Shown piece after piece: positions 1 to 7,404 of a stretch of 64,000 bases of DNA (positions are counted from its first letter, which is position 1; the number at the start of each line of letters is the position of its first letter). Source of the stretch: Microvirga sp. ACRRW (lineage in GTDB: Bacteria; Pseudomonadota; Alphaproteobacteria; Rhizobiales; Beijerinckiaceae); the NCBI RefSeq assembly GCF_022346925.1, contig NZ_JAKRNJ010000001.1:496001-560000 (forward strand). The letters are read 5' to 3'. The position numbers were made by a program, and so were the translations under genes. The notes beneath the pieces are model-generated. The model had not been told where the DNA came from and searched no databases. It saw nothing but the letters and a program-made list of their open reading frames with translations.

Positions 1-111
1 TCGATGTGGTTTTCCTGGTGTCGATCGACGAGATAGACGACAGTGCTGCCTCTGGCTGATCATCCTTATCAGAGCTTTTGAAGCTCCCTCCAACTGGTTC
101 AGCCCTGTTTC

Positions 112-2139
112 ATGCCCTTCCCCAAGACCAATCCAAGCCTCGAGCGCGCTCTCGCCGACAAAGGCTATAACGATCCAACTCCGGTCCAGGCCGCCGTGCT
201 CGACACGGACGCCATCGACCGCGACCTTCTTGTGTCCGCCCAGACCGGCTCCGGCAAGACGGTGGCCTATGGCCTGGCCATGGCCTCGACTCTCTTGGGC
301 GGCGCCGAGCGCTTCGGCAGCCCGCGCGAGCCGCTCGCTCTCATCATCGCCCCGACCCGCGAGCTGGCGCTTCAGGTCAACCGCGAGCTGATTTGGCTCT
401 ATGGCCCCGCAGGCGCGCGCGTCGTCTCCTGCGTCGGCGGCATGGACGTGCGCCGCGAGCAGCGCGCCCTGGAAGACGGTTGCCACATCGTCGTCGGCAC
501 GCCCGGACGCCTGCGCGACCATCTTGAGCGCGGACGCCTCGACACCTCGAAGATGAAGGTCGTGGTGCTCGACGAAGCGGACGAGATGCTCGATCTCGGC
601 TTCCGCGAGGACCTCGAATTCATCCTCGACGCCACGCCGGAAGAACGCCGCACGCTTCTGTTCTCGGCAACCCTGCCGAAGAACATCGTGGCGCTTGCAC
701 GCCGCTATCAGCGCGATGCGCACCGCATCGATACGCTGGTCGAGAACCAGTCGCATGGCGACATCGAATATCGCGCCATCCGCTGCGCGCCGAACGAGGT
801 AGAACTCGCAACGGTGAACCTGCTTCGCTTCTATGAAAGCCGCGGCACGATGGTGTTCTGCCATACCCGCGAGGCGGTGCGGCATCTGCATGCGAGCCTC
901 GTGGAACGCGGCTTCGCGGCCGTCGCCCTCTCGGGCGAACTCAGCCAGAGCGAGCGCAGCCATGCGCTACAGGCCCTGCGCGATGGACGCGCACGCGTGT
1001 GCGTTGCCACCGACGTTGCCGCACGCGGCATCGACCTACCCGATCTCGGCCTCGTCATTCACTTCGATCTGTCGAACGATCACGAGACGCTTCTTCACCG
1101 CAGCGGCCGCACGGGACGCGCGGGACGCAAAGGCGTCTGCGTGATGCTCGTGCCCTATACGCGCCGCCGCAAGGCCGAGCGTCTGATCGATCAGGCAGGC
1201 ATCGACGTCACGTGGGGCGGACCGCCCTCCGCCGATGACATCCGCAAGCTCGACCGCGAACGCTTCATGCAGGACCCGATCTTCTCCGAGGAAAGCACGG
1301 AAGAAGATATCGCCGCGGCGCGCCTGCTGATGGAACAGAAATCCGCCGAGGAGATCGCCAACGCCCTGGCGCGCTTCCATCGTTCGCGCCTGCCCGCACC
1401 GGAAGAGGTTTTCGATCCCGGCGAGGATCGCGGACCGCGCCAGCGCAAGGACAAGCGTGAGCGCGAGGACGATCGCGCAGGCGGCGGCAAGAGCTGGGGT
1501 CGCGGCTCGTCGGAAGACGGCGCTTACGGCTCATCGGAAGACATGGTGTGGTTCCGCATGAGCGTGGGACGGCGCAACAACGCCGATCCGCGCTGGCTTC
1601 TGCCGATCATCTGCCGTCTCGGCCATGTGACGAAAAAGGAAATCGGTTCGATCAAGATTTTCGACAGCGAGTCGAAGTTCCAGATCGCCAAATCCCACGC
1701 GCCGAAATTCGCCGCGTCCGTCCGCAAGACCAACGACGAAGACATCCGCATCGAGCCCGCCGACGCACCGCATGGCGGCAAAGACTTTGGCGGCAAGGGC
1801 CCCGGCGGCAAGGGTCCTGGTGGAAAGGGTCCTGGCGGAAAGCCCTGGGGCGCGAAATCCTGGGATGGCCCCAAGCCGAAAGGCCCGAGGGGCAAGTCCG
1901 AATTCTCGGACCGCAGGGACACGAAGGAACGGGGAGACTTCTCCGAACGCAAGGGCCCTCGCGAGGACAGAGGGCCGCGTGAGGGAAAGCCTGCTTACGA
2001 GGGCAAGAAGCCCGGCGCCCACAAGGGCTCGAAAGACCATAAGGGCCCCAAGGATTTCAAAGGCCCCAAAGATTTCAAGGGCCCCAAAGATTTCAAGGGC
2101 CCGAAGGACAAGAAGCGTCCTTCCGACAAGCGCCGCTGA
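112..2139 (+). CDS. DEAD-box ATP-dependent RNA helicase with DbpA-type RNA-binding domain
   Basis: An RNA-remodelling ATPase of 675 residues, probably acting in ribosome assembly or RNA turnover. The two RecA lobes are clear: Q-motif region near residue 20, Walker A AQTGSGKT near 43-50, PTREL, GTPGR, the DEAD box in VLDEADEMLD near 150, SAT near 187, and motif VI HRSGRTGRAGRKG near 330. Residues about 480-545 look like the small DbpA/CsdA RNA-binding fold. The last ~130 residues are a Lys/Gly/Pro-rich tail with short tandem repeats (GGKGP units, then KGPKDF units), typical of disordered RNA-binding tails. It is longer than the usual 450-600 residues because of this tail. The gene stands alone and ends in a strong terminator. 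The family call is firm; the RNA target is unknown. Confidence 0.95.
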   Translation: MPFPKTNPSLERALADKGYNDPTPVQAAVLDTDAIDRDLLVSAQTGSGKTVAYGLAMASTLLGGAERFGSPREPLALIIAPTRELALQVNRELIWLYGPAGARVVSCVGGMDVRREQRALEDGCHIVVGTPGRLRDHLERGRLDTSKMKVVVLDEADEMLDLGFREDLEFILDATPEERRTLLFSATLPKNIVALARRYQRDAHRIDTLVENQSHGDIEYRAIRCAPNEVELATVNLLRFYESRGTMVFCHTREAVRHLHASLVERGFAAVALSGELSQSERSHALQALRDGRARVCVATDVAARGIDLPDLGLVIHFDLSNDHETLLHRSGRTGRAGRKGVCVMLVPYTRRRKAERLIDQAGIDVTWGGPPSADDIRKLDRERFMQDPIFSEESTEEDIAAARLLMEQKSAEEIANALARFHRSRLPAPEEVFDPGEDRGPRQRKDKREREDDRAGGGKSWGRGSSEDGAYGSSEDMVWFRMSVGRRNNADPRWLLPIICRLGHVTKKEIGSIKIFDSESKFQIAKSHAPKFAASVRKTNDEDIRIEPADAPHGGKDFGGKGPGGKGPGGKGPGGKPWGAKSWDGPKPKGPRGKSEFSDRRDTKERGDFSERKGPREDRGPREGKPAYEGKKPGAHKGSKDHKGPKDFKGPKDFKGPKDFKGPKDKKRPSDKRR

Positions 2140-2147
2140 GAACAAAA

Positions 2148-2184
2148 ATCGAGCCGGGATGTTTCGCATCCCGGCTCGATCTTT
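2148..2184 (+). terminator. Rho-independent terminator of the helicase gene
   Basis: A perfect 14-bp stem (2148-2161 with 2167-2180) closes a five-base loop and is followed by a short T run, eight bases after the helicase stop codon. Confidence 0.85.
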
Positions 2185-2256
2185 ATGGCGTAGGGGAACC
2201 CTTAATAACAGCCAAGCTGAAGGCTGTACGAATACCATCCCAGGCGTAGTAATATT

Positions 2257-2574
2257 ATCCACTCTCTAGGTGGAGAGCAGACAAGGTTTGCTGGAATCGG
2301 TAAGTTCTTCTCAACAACGTAGGGGCAGAACAATGAAACCTGACATGGACCTGATCGGCGCACTCACTTCCTTCTCGGTTGGCACGCTCGATGGCCGCGA
2401 CGCGATGATGGTGATCGAGATGGCGTCGACGCCGGAGGAGTACGAGAGCGGGGTGCGCCGGCAGCTGCCGGTGGCGATGACGCCGGAGCATGCGCGCGAG
2501 CTGGGCGAGGCGCTGCTGCTGGCCGCCAAGGCGGCGCTCATGGGCGACACCCCCTCATACGCCGTGAACTGAGA
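2257..2574 (+). repeat. Direct repeat copy 1: leader plus small gene
   Basis: These 318 bases recur in the same orientation at 11172-11489 with ten mismatches. Nine mismatches fall in the last ~66 bases. The 76-base leader and the first two thirds of the reading frame differ at a single position. The leader can fold into two small hairpins, ctctc/gagag near 2262-2277 and agcaga/tttgct just after it. Confidence 0.9.
2333..2572 (+). CDS. Small protein of unknown function, copy 1 (79 aa)
   Basis: I do not recognise this family. The start chosen is the ATG at 2333, preceded by an aggggcag ribosome binding site; an in-frame ATG at 2270 lies inside the repeated leader and lacks a good site. The product is acidic and methionine-rich, starts MKPDMDLIGALTS, has no signal peptide or membrane segment, and ends in a helical stretch (MTPEHARELGEALLLAAKAAL). 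A second copy at 11248-11487 encodes a protein identical except for the last few residues. Most base differences between the copies are synonymous, which supports real coding. The function is unknown. Confidence 0.75.
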   Translation: MKPDMDLIGALTSFSVGTLDGRDAMMVIEMASTPEEYESGVRRQLPVAMTPEHARELGEALLLAAKAALMGDTPSYAVN

Positions 2575-2623
2575 CGATCGTCCTGCGCAATTGGGCGCGG
2601 GACGATAGGATTCTCATAAATTA

Positions 2624-2656
2624 TTGCACTGCACCATAAAATTTTTTGCATTGCAA
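2624..2656. promoter_or_regulatory. Candidate PhaR operator pair upstream of the PHB depolymerase-like gene
   Basis: TGCACTGCACCA at 2625-2636 fits the TGC-rich PhaR consensus that I recall for Bradyrhizobium (TGCRNYGCASMA) at all 12 positions. An inverted copy, TTGCATTGCAA at 2646-2656, fits on the other strand with one mismatch. Together they form an imperfect inverted repeat about 60 bases before the esterase start. PhaR controls polyhydroxybutyrate genes in alphaproteobacteria, so site and neighbour agree. Binding is inferred. Confidence 0.5.
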
Positions 2657-2708
2657 CGTAGGCCGGCTTCGGGTGTTATCCATCTTTCAATGACTGAAGG
2701 ATAGCCCG

Positions 2709-3875
2709 ATGCAGCGCCTAGGCACCATGATCCGCCAATTGGCTCGTCACCGCCGCCAATGGGAAGGATTGATGAAGGCTGCGGCCGTGAATGCAGCCTC
2801 GTCCGCGCCCTCGCGGCCAACGTCCGACCGCTTGAACGAGGTCCGCGATTTCGGCCCCAATCCGGGCAATCTGCGCATGTTCACTTATGCGCCCCCGGAA
2901 CTTGCTCCCTACCCGGCCTTGGTCGTGGTTCTCCATGGCTGCACGCAAACCGCGGCAGGTTACGATGACGGATCCGGGTGGTCCGTCGTGGCCGAGCGCT
3001 ACGGCTTCGTCGTGCTTTTTCCTGAGCAGCAGGAAGCCAACAACCCGAAGCGGTGCTTCAACTGGTTTCAGGCAGGCGATACCGAGCGGGACCAAGGTGA
3101 GGTCGCATCGATCCGCCAGATGGTCGAGCGCGCCGTCCGCGACCACGGCATCGACCGCAGGCGCATCTTCGTCACCGGCCTGTCGGCCGGCGGCGCCATG
3201 ACCGCCGCCATGCTGGCCACCTATCCGGATGTGTTCGCAGGCGGCGCCATCATCGCAGGCCTGCCTCATCGCAGCGCCACCAGCGTCCCACAGGCTTTCG
3301 AGGCCATGTTCCAGGGACAGGAGAAACCAGCGGAAGCCTGGGGCGATCTGGTGCGCGACGCCTCCAGCCATCGGGGCCCATGGCCGAAGGTCTCGGTCTG
3401 GCACGGCAGCGCGGACGCCACGGTGAAGCCGATGAATGCGGGCGAGATCGTCAAACAATGGACGAATGTCCACGGCCTTTCGATGCGCCCGAGCCGGGAT
3501 GAGATCGTCGACGGTTATCCGCGCCGCGTATGGACGAACGATGTCGGTGAAGAGGTGATCGAGGAATACGTCATCACCGGCATGGCGCATGGCACGCCGC
3601 TTGCAACGGGCGAGAGCGAGAACCAATATGGCGCAGCAGGCCCGTTCCTGCTCGAAGTCGGCATCTCGTCGAGCTATCATGCGGCGAAGTTCTGGGGCCT
3701 GACGGAGCGCGTCGTCTCGAAGCGGACGGAAGCCTCACCCAAAGTCGCCCCCATCCGGCAAGAACCCGTGCCGCAGCAGAACGCGCAGCCGCGCCCGAAG
3801 CAAGCCGAGTCACCAGTTCCCGATGTGACTGCCGTCATCACCAAAGCCCTTAAGGCCGCGGGTCTCATGCGCTGA
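2709..3875 (+). CDS. PHB depolymerase family esterase (LpqC-like)
   Basis: An alpha/beta hydrolase of 388 residues of the esterase PHB depolymerase family, acting on polyhydroxybutyrate or feruloyl/acetyl esters. The oxyanion region VVLHGCTQTA lies near residues 77-86, the nucleophile is Ser159 in GLSAGG, HGSADATV near 235-242 would supply the acid, and GMAHGTP near 293-299 the histidine. Members usually have 300-400 residues. The C-terminus is a Pro/Gln-rich linker followed by a short helix, VTAVITKALKAAGLM. No clear signal peptide is visible, so it may be intracellular. The start has a GAAGGA site nine bases upstream. TGC-rich PhaR-like sites precede it, which favours a role in PHB metabolism. 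It is convergent with a VWA protein gene. Confidence 0.88.
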   Translation: MQRLGTMIRQLARHRRQWEGLMKAAAVNAASSAPSRPTSDRLNEVRDFGPNPGNLRMFTYAPPELAPYPALVVVLHGCTQTAAGYDDGSGWSVVAERYGFVVLFPEQQEANNPKRCFNWFQAGDTERDQGEVASIRQMVERAVRDHGIDRRRIFVTGLSAGGAMTAAMLATYPDVFAGGAIIAGLPHRSATSVPQAFEAMFQGQEKPAEAWGDLVRDASSHRGPWPKVSVWHGSADATVKPMNAGEIVKQWTNVHGLSMRPSRDEIVDGYPRRVWTNDVGEEVIEEYVITGMAHGTPLATGESENQYGAAGPFLLEVGISSSYHAAKFWGLTERVVSKRTEASPKVAPIRQEPVPQQNAQPRPKQAESPVPDVTAVITKALKAAGLMR

Positions 3876-3880
3876 AGGCT

Positions 3881-3930
3881 TAGAGCATCGTTCGGGCGCA
3901 GAACCGGGACTACTTCTGCACAATGCTCTA
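3881..3930. repeat. Palindromic extragenic element (REP/RIME-like)
   Basis: TAGAGCAT at 3881-3888 pairs with ATGCTCTA at 3923-3930, and a nested GCAGAA/TTCTGC pair (3898-3903, 3914-3919) sits inside. The TAGAGCATCG...ATGCTCTA pattern is a dispersed intergenic palindrome that I know from rhizobial and Methylobacterium-type genomes. Here it lies between convergent genes, overlaps the stop codon of the VWA gene, and could end transcription from both sides. It is the only copy I noticed in the window. Confidence 0.6.
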
Positions 3931-4734
3931 GGGCTGCTTCTGAACGTTCAGGTCGTCGTCCTTCCTCTTCTCGCCAGTCACGCAATTCATGCGTGACTGG
4001 GCTGGAATGAGCAGCGATTCACGATCCTCAATCCCGGCAACCTCCCGCATGATCTTGGTTCGGATCACCATGGCGAATTGCTCCGGATCATGCAGCGGGA
4101 TCACGAATGAGCCAGAGCCGCCGATGACGCATTCACGATAATAGGCATCGAGCCCGTCCATCTCGGGACTGTTCTGGGATCGTCCGAACATGATCGGCAA
4201 TCCGTTGATGGTGATGCCTTCGGCTACCGCTTCGTCCCGCGCGAGCGCAACCTTTCTTCCATCATTGTTCGGTCCATCGCCCGAAATATCGATGACGCGC
4301 CGCGCCGTGTCTCTGCCGAGATCGTTGAGCAGATCACGGCTGAAGTCGATGACACCGGAAATCGAGGTCATGCCCGCCTGACGGACCGACCTGCTGGCGA
4401 GGCTTGCAGCGAAAGCCTTCGCTTTCTCCGGACCATCGATCAAAGTCCAGGGCACAAGCACGGCCTGGTCCTTCGCACCGGACCATTCGACGTAAGTAAC
4501 GGCGATCCGTCCTGTCGTCCCGCTCCGGATGGCCTCATGCACGAGGGAGGAGCGGAAGGCCTCCACGAAACCGGCACGCTGCAATCCCTGTTCCTCCGCT
4601 TCCATGGAAGAGGAGACATCGACCGCGAGAACCAGAGCCAGATCGAGCTGAGGCTCGGCTGAGACCGGCGTTCCGACGAAGAAGCCGACGCCAAGGACGA
4701 GACACGTGAACATACACCTGAAACGACGCAGCAT
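3928..4734 (-). CDS. Exported VWA-domain protein (DUF1194 family)
   Basis: A 268-residue protein starting at the ATG at 4734, which has a perfectly placed ggagg site and opens directly into a signal peptide (MLRRFRCMFTCLVLGVG...SAEP). Longer upstream starts would bury the signal. The mature part is a von Willebrand A fold with the MIDAS motif DVSSSM soon after cleavage, then a MTSISGVIDFS helix and a DISGDGPNN loop. This pattern matches DUF1194, a periplasmic family with no established role; metal-dependent protein binding is inferred from the MIDAS. The gene is single and is read away from the adjacent kinase gene's terminator. Confidence 0.85.
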   Translation of the reverse strand: MLRRFRCMFTCLVLGVGFFVGTPVSAEPQLDLALVLAVDVSSSMEAEEQGLQRAGFVEAFRSSLVHEAIRSGTTGRIAVTYVEWSGAKDQAVLVPWTLIDGPEKAKAFAASLASRSVRQAGMTSISGVIDFSRDLLNDLGRDTARRVIDISGDGPNNDGRKVALARDEAVAEGITINGLPIMFGRSQNSPEMDGLDAYYRECVIGGSGSFVIPLHDPEQFAMVIRTKIMREVAGIEDRESLLIPAQSRMNCVTGEKRKDDDLNVQKQP

Positions 4735-4831
4735 GACGACCTCCGCCCCTGCCTTCAGCCGATGCGGCGATGAAGCCGCTTTCTCTCTCAACGCTCCAAG
4801 CTGGACTTTGATACGCCAACCCGCCGAAGAA

Positions 4832-4856
4832 AGGCCGGCCCGCATTTGCGGGCCTC
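4832..4856 (-). terminator. Terminator of the HWE kinase gene
   Basis: ggcccgc (4837-4843) pairs with gcgggcc (4848-4854) around an attt loop. Read on the minus strand the stem is followed by ggcctttctt, thirteen bases past the kinase stop codon. Confidence 0.6.
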
Positions 4857-4868
4857 GCAGCTTTGCCT

Positions 4869-6866
4869 TTAGGCGGCAAAGGCGGATTTTTTGAGGAGAC
4901 CGCCGTGGAGGGGCAGATCCCCTTCTTCCATGGGCGCATCGATGGTGCAGACGACACCGCTGGGTGCGAAATCAATCTGGACATTGCCCTGCAGGTCGGA
5001 GGCCAGGCTCCGCTCGATGAGTCGCGTTCCGAAACCGCGGCGCTGCGGCGGCTGAACGGGTGCGCCTCCCTTCTCTTCCCAACGCAGGTGGAGACGGGCA
5101 GGCTCGACGGAATCGTCCAGTGACCAGGCGATATCGACTCTTCCCGATGCATTGGCGAGCGCGCCGTGCTTCACCGCATTGGTGGCAAGCTCCTGCAGTG
5201 CCATGGAGAGCGCGAGCGCCATGCGCGGCGACAGGCGCACCTCCGGCCCATGGCTGTTGAGGCGGTTCTCGCCGATGCCGCGATAGGGATCGATGGATTG
5301 CGCAACGATCTCCCGCAGCGATGCGCCTTCCCAGTTCTCGCGGGTAAGAACATCATGAGCCCTGGAGAGGGCAAAGAGGCGCGCCTCGAGAGCCATACGC
5401 GGTTCCTGCGTGACACCGGCATTGCGCAGGGTCTGCGCCGCGATGGATTGAACAGTCGCCAATGTGTTCTTGACCCGGTGGTTCAACTCATGGATCAGCA
5501 GTTCGCGATGCTCTTCGGCATTCTTGCGATGAGAGACATCCCGGAAATAGATTGAGAGCCCGCCATCCGCCGTTGGGAAAATACTGATTTCCAACCATTG
5601 TCGATTATTTGACGACAGAGTCTCCAGGCGCATGGGAACACGCCCTTCCATCGCCATCATGTGAGCCCTGTAGGGATCGCTTCCGACGATATCGGGAAAC
5701 TCATCCCAATAGACCTTGCCCATCAGGTCTTCACGTTTGCGGCCCCACAGCTCTTCCGTCTTGCGGTTGACATAAGTAAAGCGCCATTCGCGATCGACCG
5801 CATAGAAAGCATCGTTGATGCTCTCCAGAATATCGCGCATCCGCTCCTCGCTCCCCCGCAGGGCGGTCTCCATGCGTGCGCGTTCGACGGCCTCCCAGGT
5901 TCGCTCGGCGACTTGCCGAACCAGAACCTCTTCATCCTCGCGCCAGTGACGCGGGTCTACCTGATGCACGAGCAGCGCCGCTTCGATTTTCCTGTTCTTG
6001 ATCAGCGGCACCGTGATTCCTGAACGCGCGCCGATGGCGACATAAGTTGCAGCGATTCCTTCACCCGCCGTCAACTGATCGTCGAAGGCATCATGGAGGC
6101 AAACCGTGTGGCCTGCCCTCAGCACTTCGATCAGGGGTTCGCCGAATGCCATGACAGGATATCGCCCGACGAGGCTCGGCGCCTTTCCATCGGTCCAGTC
6201 GCGCTCGACGACGAAGATCTCTCCATCCGGCGTGTCTTCCACATAACCGTAATTCGCACGCGATGCATTGAGATGCTTACCCAGCATCTCTGCGGCGATG
6301 GCCATCACCTTGCGCGGATCGTTGATGTGGCGAAGCCGCTTGTCGAGCTCGACCCGGAATCTCAGGTGCTGTTCCGCGCGTTCCTGCATCACAGTCGCGC
6401 CATAAACCCAAAGCGTGCCGACGACACGCTCCGCTTCATCATGGACGGGGGTGCAGGAGAAGCTGTACCGCACCTCGCCCGAATAACCCGTCCGGCGCGC
6501 GACGAATGTGAGATCGTCGAGATGCGCCGCTTCGCCGGCGCTAATCTTATCGATGATCGCGTCTGCTTCCTGCGCCAGAAAAGGCCAGATCTCAGCGAAG
6601 GGACGGCCTAGGGCCGCCGGATGGCGTTTTCCGAGTATGGATGCGTAGCCCTCGTTGTAGAGCATGGTGCGATCCGCACCCCACAAGAGGAACATGGGCT
6701 GGCGCGAACCGAGCATGACGGTGACGAGAGTGCGCAGATATTGCGGCCAAGCCTCCTTCGCACCAAGGGATGTCACCTCCCAGTAGCAAGCCTCGATCGC
6801 GGCCCGAACGTGCTCGCTCGTCACGGGGTTTTGCCGGCCGGAGAAGGAGTCGATTTCCGTTCTCAT
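4869..6866 (-). CDS. HWE-family sensor histidine kinase, PAS-GAF-PAS
   Basis: A soluble sensor kinase of about 665 residues. An N-terminal PAS-like region reads FLLWGADRTMLYNEGYAS. A GAF domain follows around 150-310, then a second PAS domain (ILESINDAFYAVDREW, YVNRKTEELWGR). The catalytic core carries the HWE/HisKA_2 signature ELNHRVKNTLATVQS with the phospho-acceptor His, an N-box (ELATNAVKHGA), a WEEKGG stretch and a terminal GFGTRLIERSLA motif. HWE kinases are common in Hyphomicrobiales and often serve light or general stress signalling. A GTG at 6881 is an alternative start; I prefer the ATG at 6866. No response regulator is adjacent, so the partner is encoded elsewhere. No transmembrane segment is seen. 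Confidence 0.88.
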   Translation of the reverse strand: MRTEIDSFSGRQNPVTSEHVRAAIEACYWEVTSLGAKEAWPQYLRTLVTVMLGSRQPMFLLWGADRTMLYNEGYASILGKRHPAALGRPFAEIWPFLAQEADAIIDKISAGEAAHLDDLTFVARRTGYSGEVRYSFSCTPVHDEAERVVGTLWVYGATVMQERAEQHLRFRVELDKRLRHINDPRKVMAIAAEMLGKHLNASRANYGYVEDTPDGEIFVVERDWTDGKAPSLVGRYPVMAFGEPLIEVLRAGHTVCLHDAFDDQLTAGEGIAATYVAIGARSGITVPLIKNRKIEAALLVHQVDPRHWREDEEVLVRQVAERTWEAVERARMETALRGSEERMRDILESINDAFYAVDREWRFTYVNRKTEELWGRKREDLMGKVYWDEFPDIVGSDPYRAHMMAMEGRVPMRLETLSSNNRQWLEISIFPTADGGLSIYFRDVSHRKNAEEHRELLIHELNHRVKNTLATVQSIAAQTLRNAGVTQEPRMALEARLFALSRAHDVLTRENWEGASLREIVAQSIDPYRGIGENRLNSHGPEVRLSPRMALALSMALQELATNAVKHGALANASGRVDIAWSLDDSVEPARLHLRWEEKGGAPVQPPQRRGFGTRLIERSLASDLQGNVQIDFAPSGVVCTIDAPMEEGDLPLHGGLLKKSAFAA

Positions 6867-7404
6867 GCCCCGATCCCGCACGCAACAGAGGGGGCTACAG
6901 CTAGACCGTTCTCAACCAGAAGCCGCACTGCCTGCCCTCTTCAATCCCATTCTCAATCAGCAAAACAACCAGCAGCATATGATACCGAGCACCCGAGGAA
7001 CACCGGAACTCAACACTTGCTGACTCAATATAACATAGTGATTTCTAGGGAACCTGTCACCACGATACAATATATCATAAATTTTACTGCTCGTAACACG
7101 TGAGCACCGCTGCGGTATGAGTAGGACAAAAGCGCGCAGTTGCTTTAATGTTATTTAATTGCAAAACCAAAAAGGGATGAAAGCAAAAACCCAGAAATAA
7201 AATACCTCACAAGCTTAGCTTTTTTTAGCACATCTCACCACCGTCAAAGATGTTGGATGACAGATAACAGCCAAGCTCTTGCCGTTCCTCCTTGAAAACT
7301 GAAACTCCATTTTATAACCGAAGTCTCATGATATAGCGGAGCACCCAACGAGCTTCGCCATATTGCGCGTAATTGTTGCCCTTTACTTGCAAGATGAGGC
7401 TTTC
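6867..7404. other. AT-rich intergenic region before the RTX glycosidase
   Basis: About 540 bases without a supportable gene. Base composition becomes markedly AT-rich from about 6960 to 7320, including tataacatag, gatacaatatatcataaatttt and a T7 run at 7220-7226. It separates two divergently read genes and presumably holds promoters for both. I cannot place a -35/-10 pair with confidence. Confidence 0.5.
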
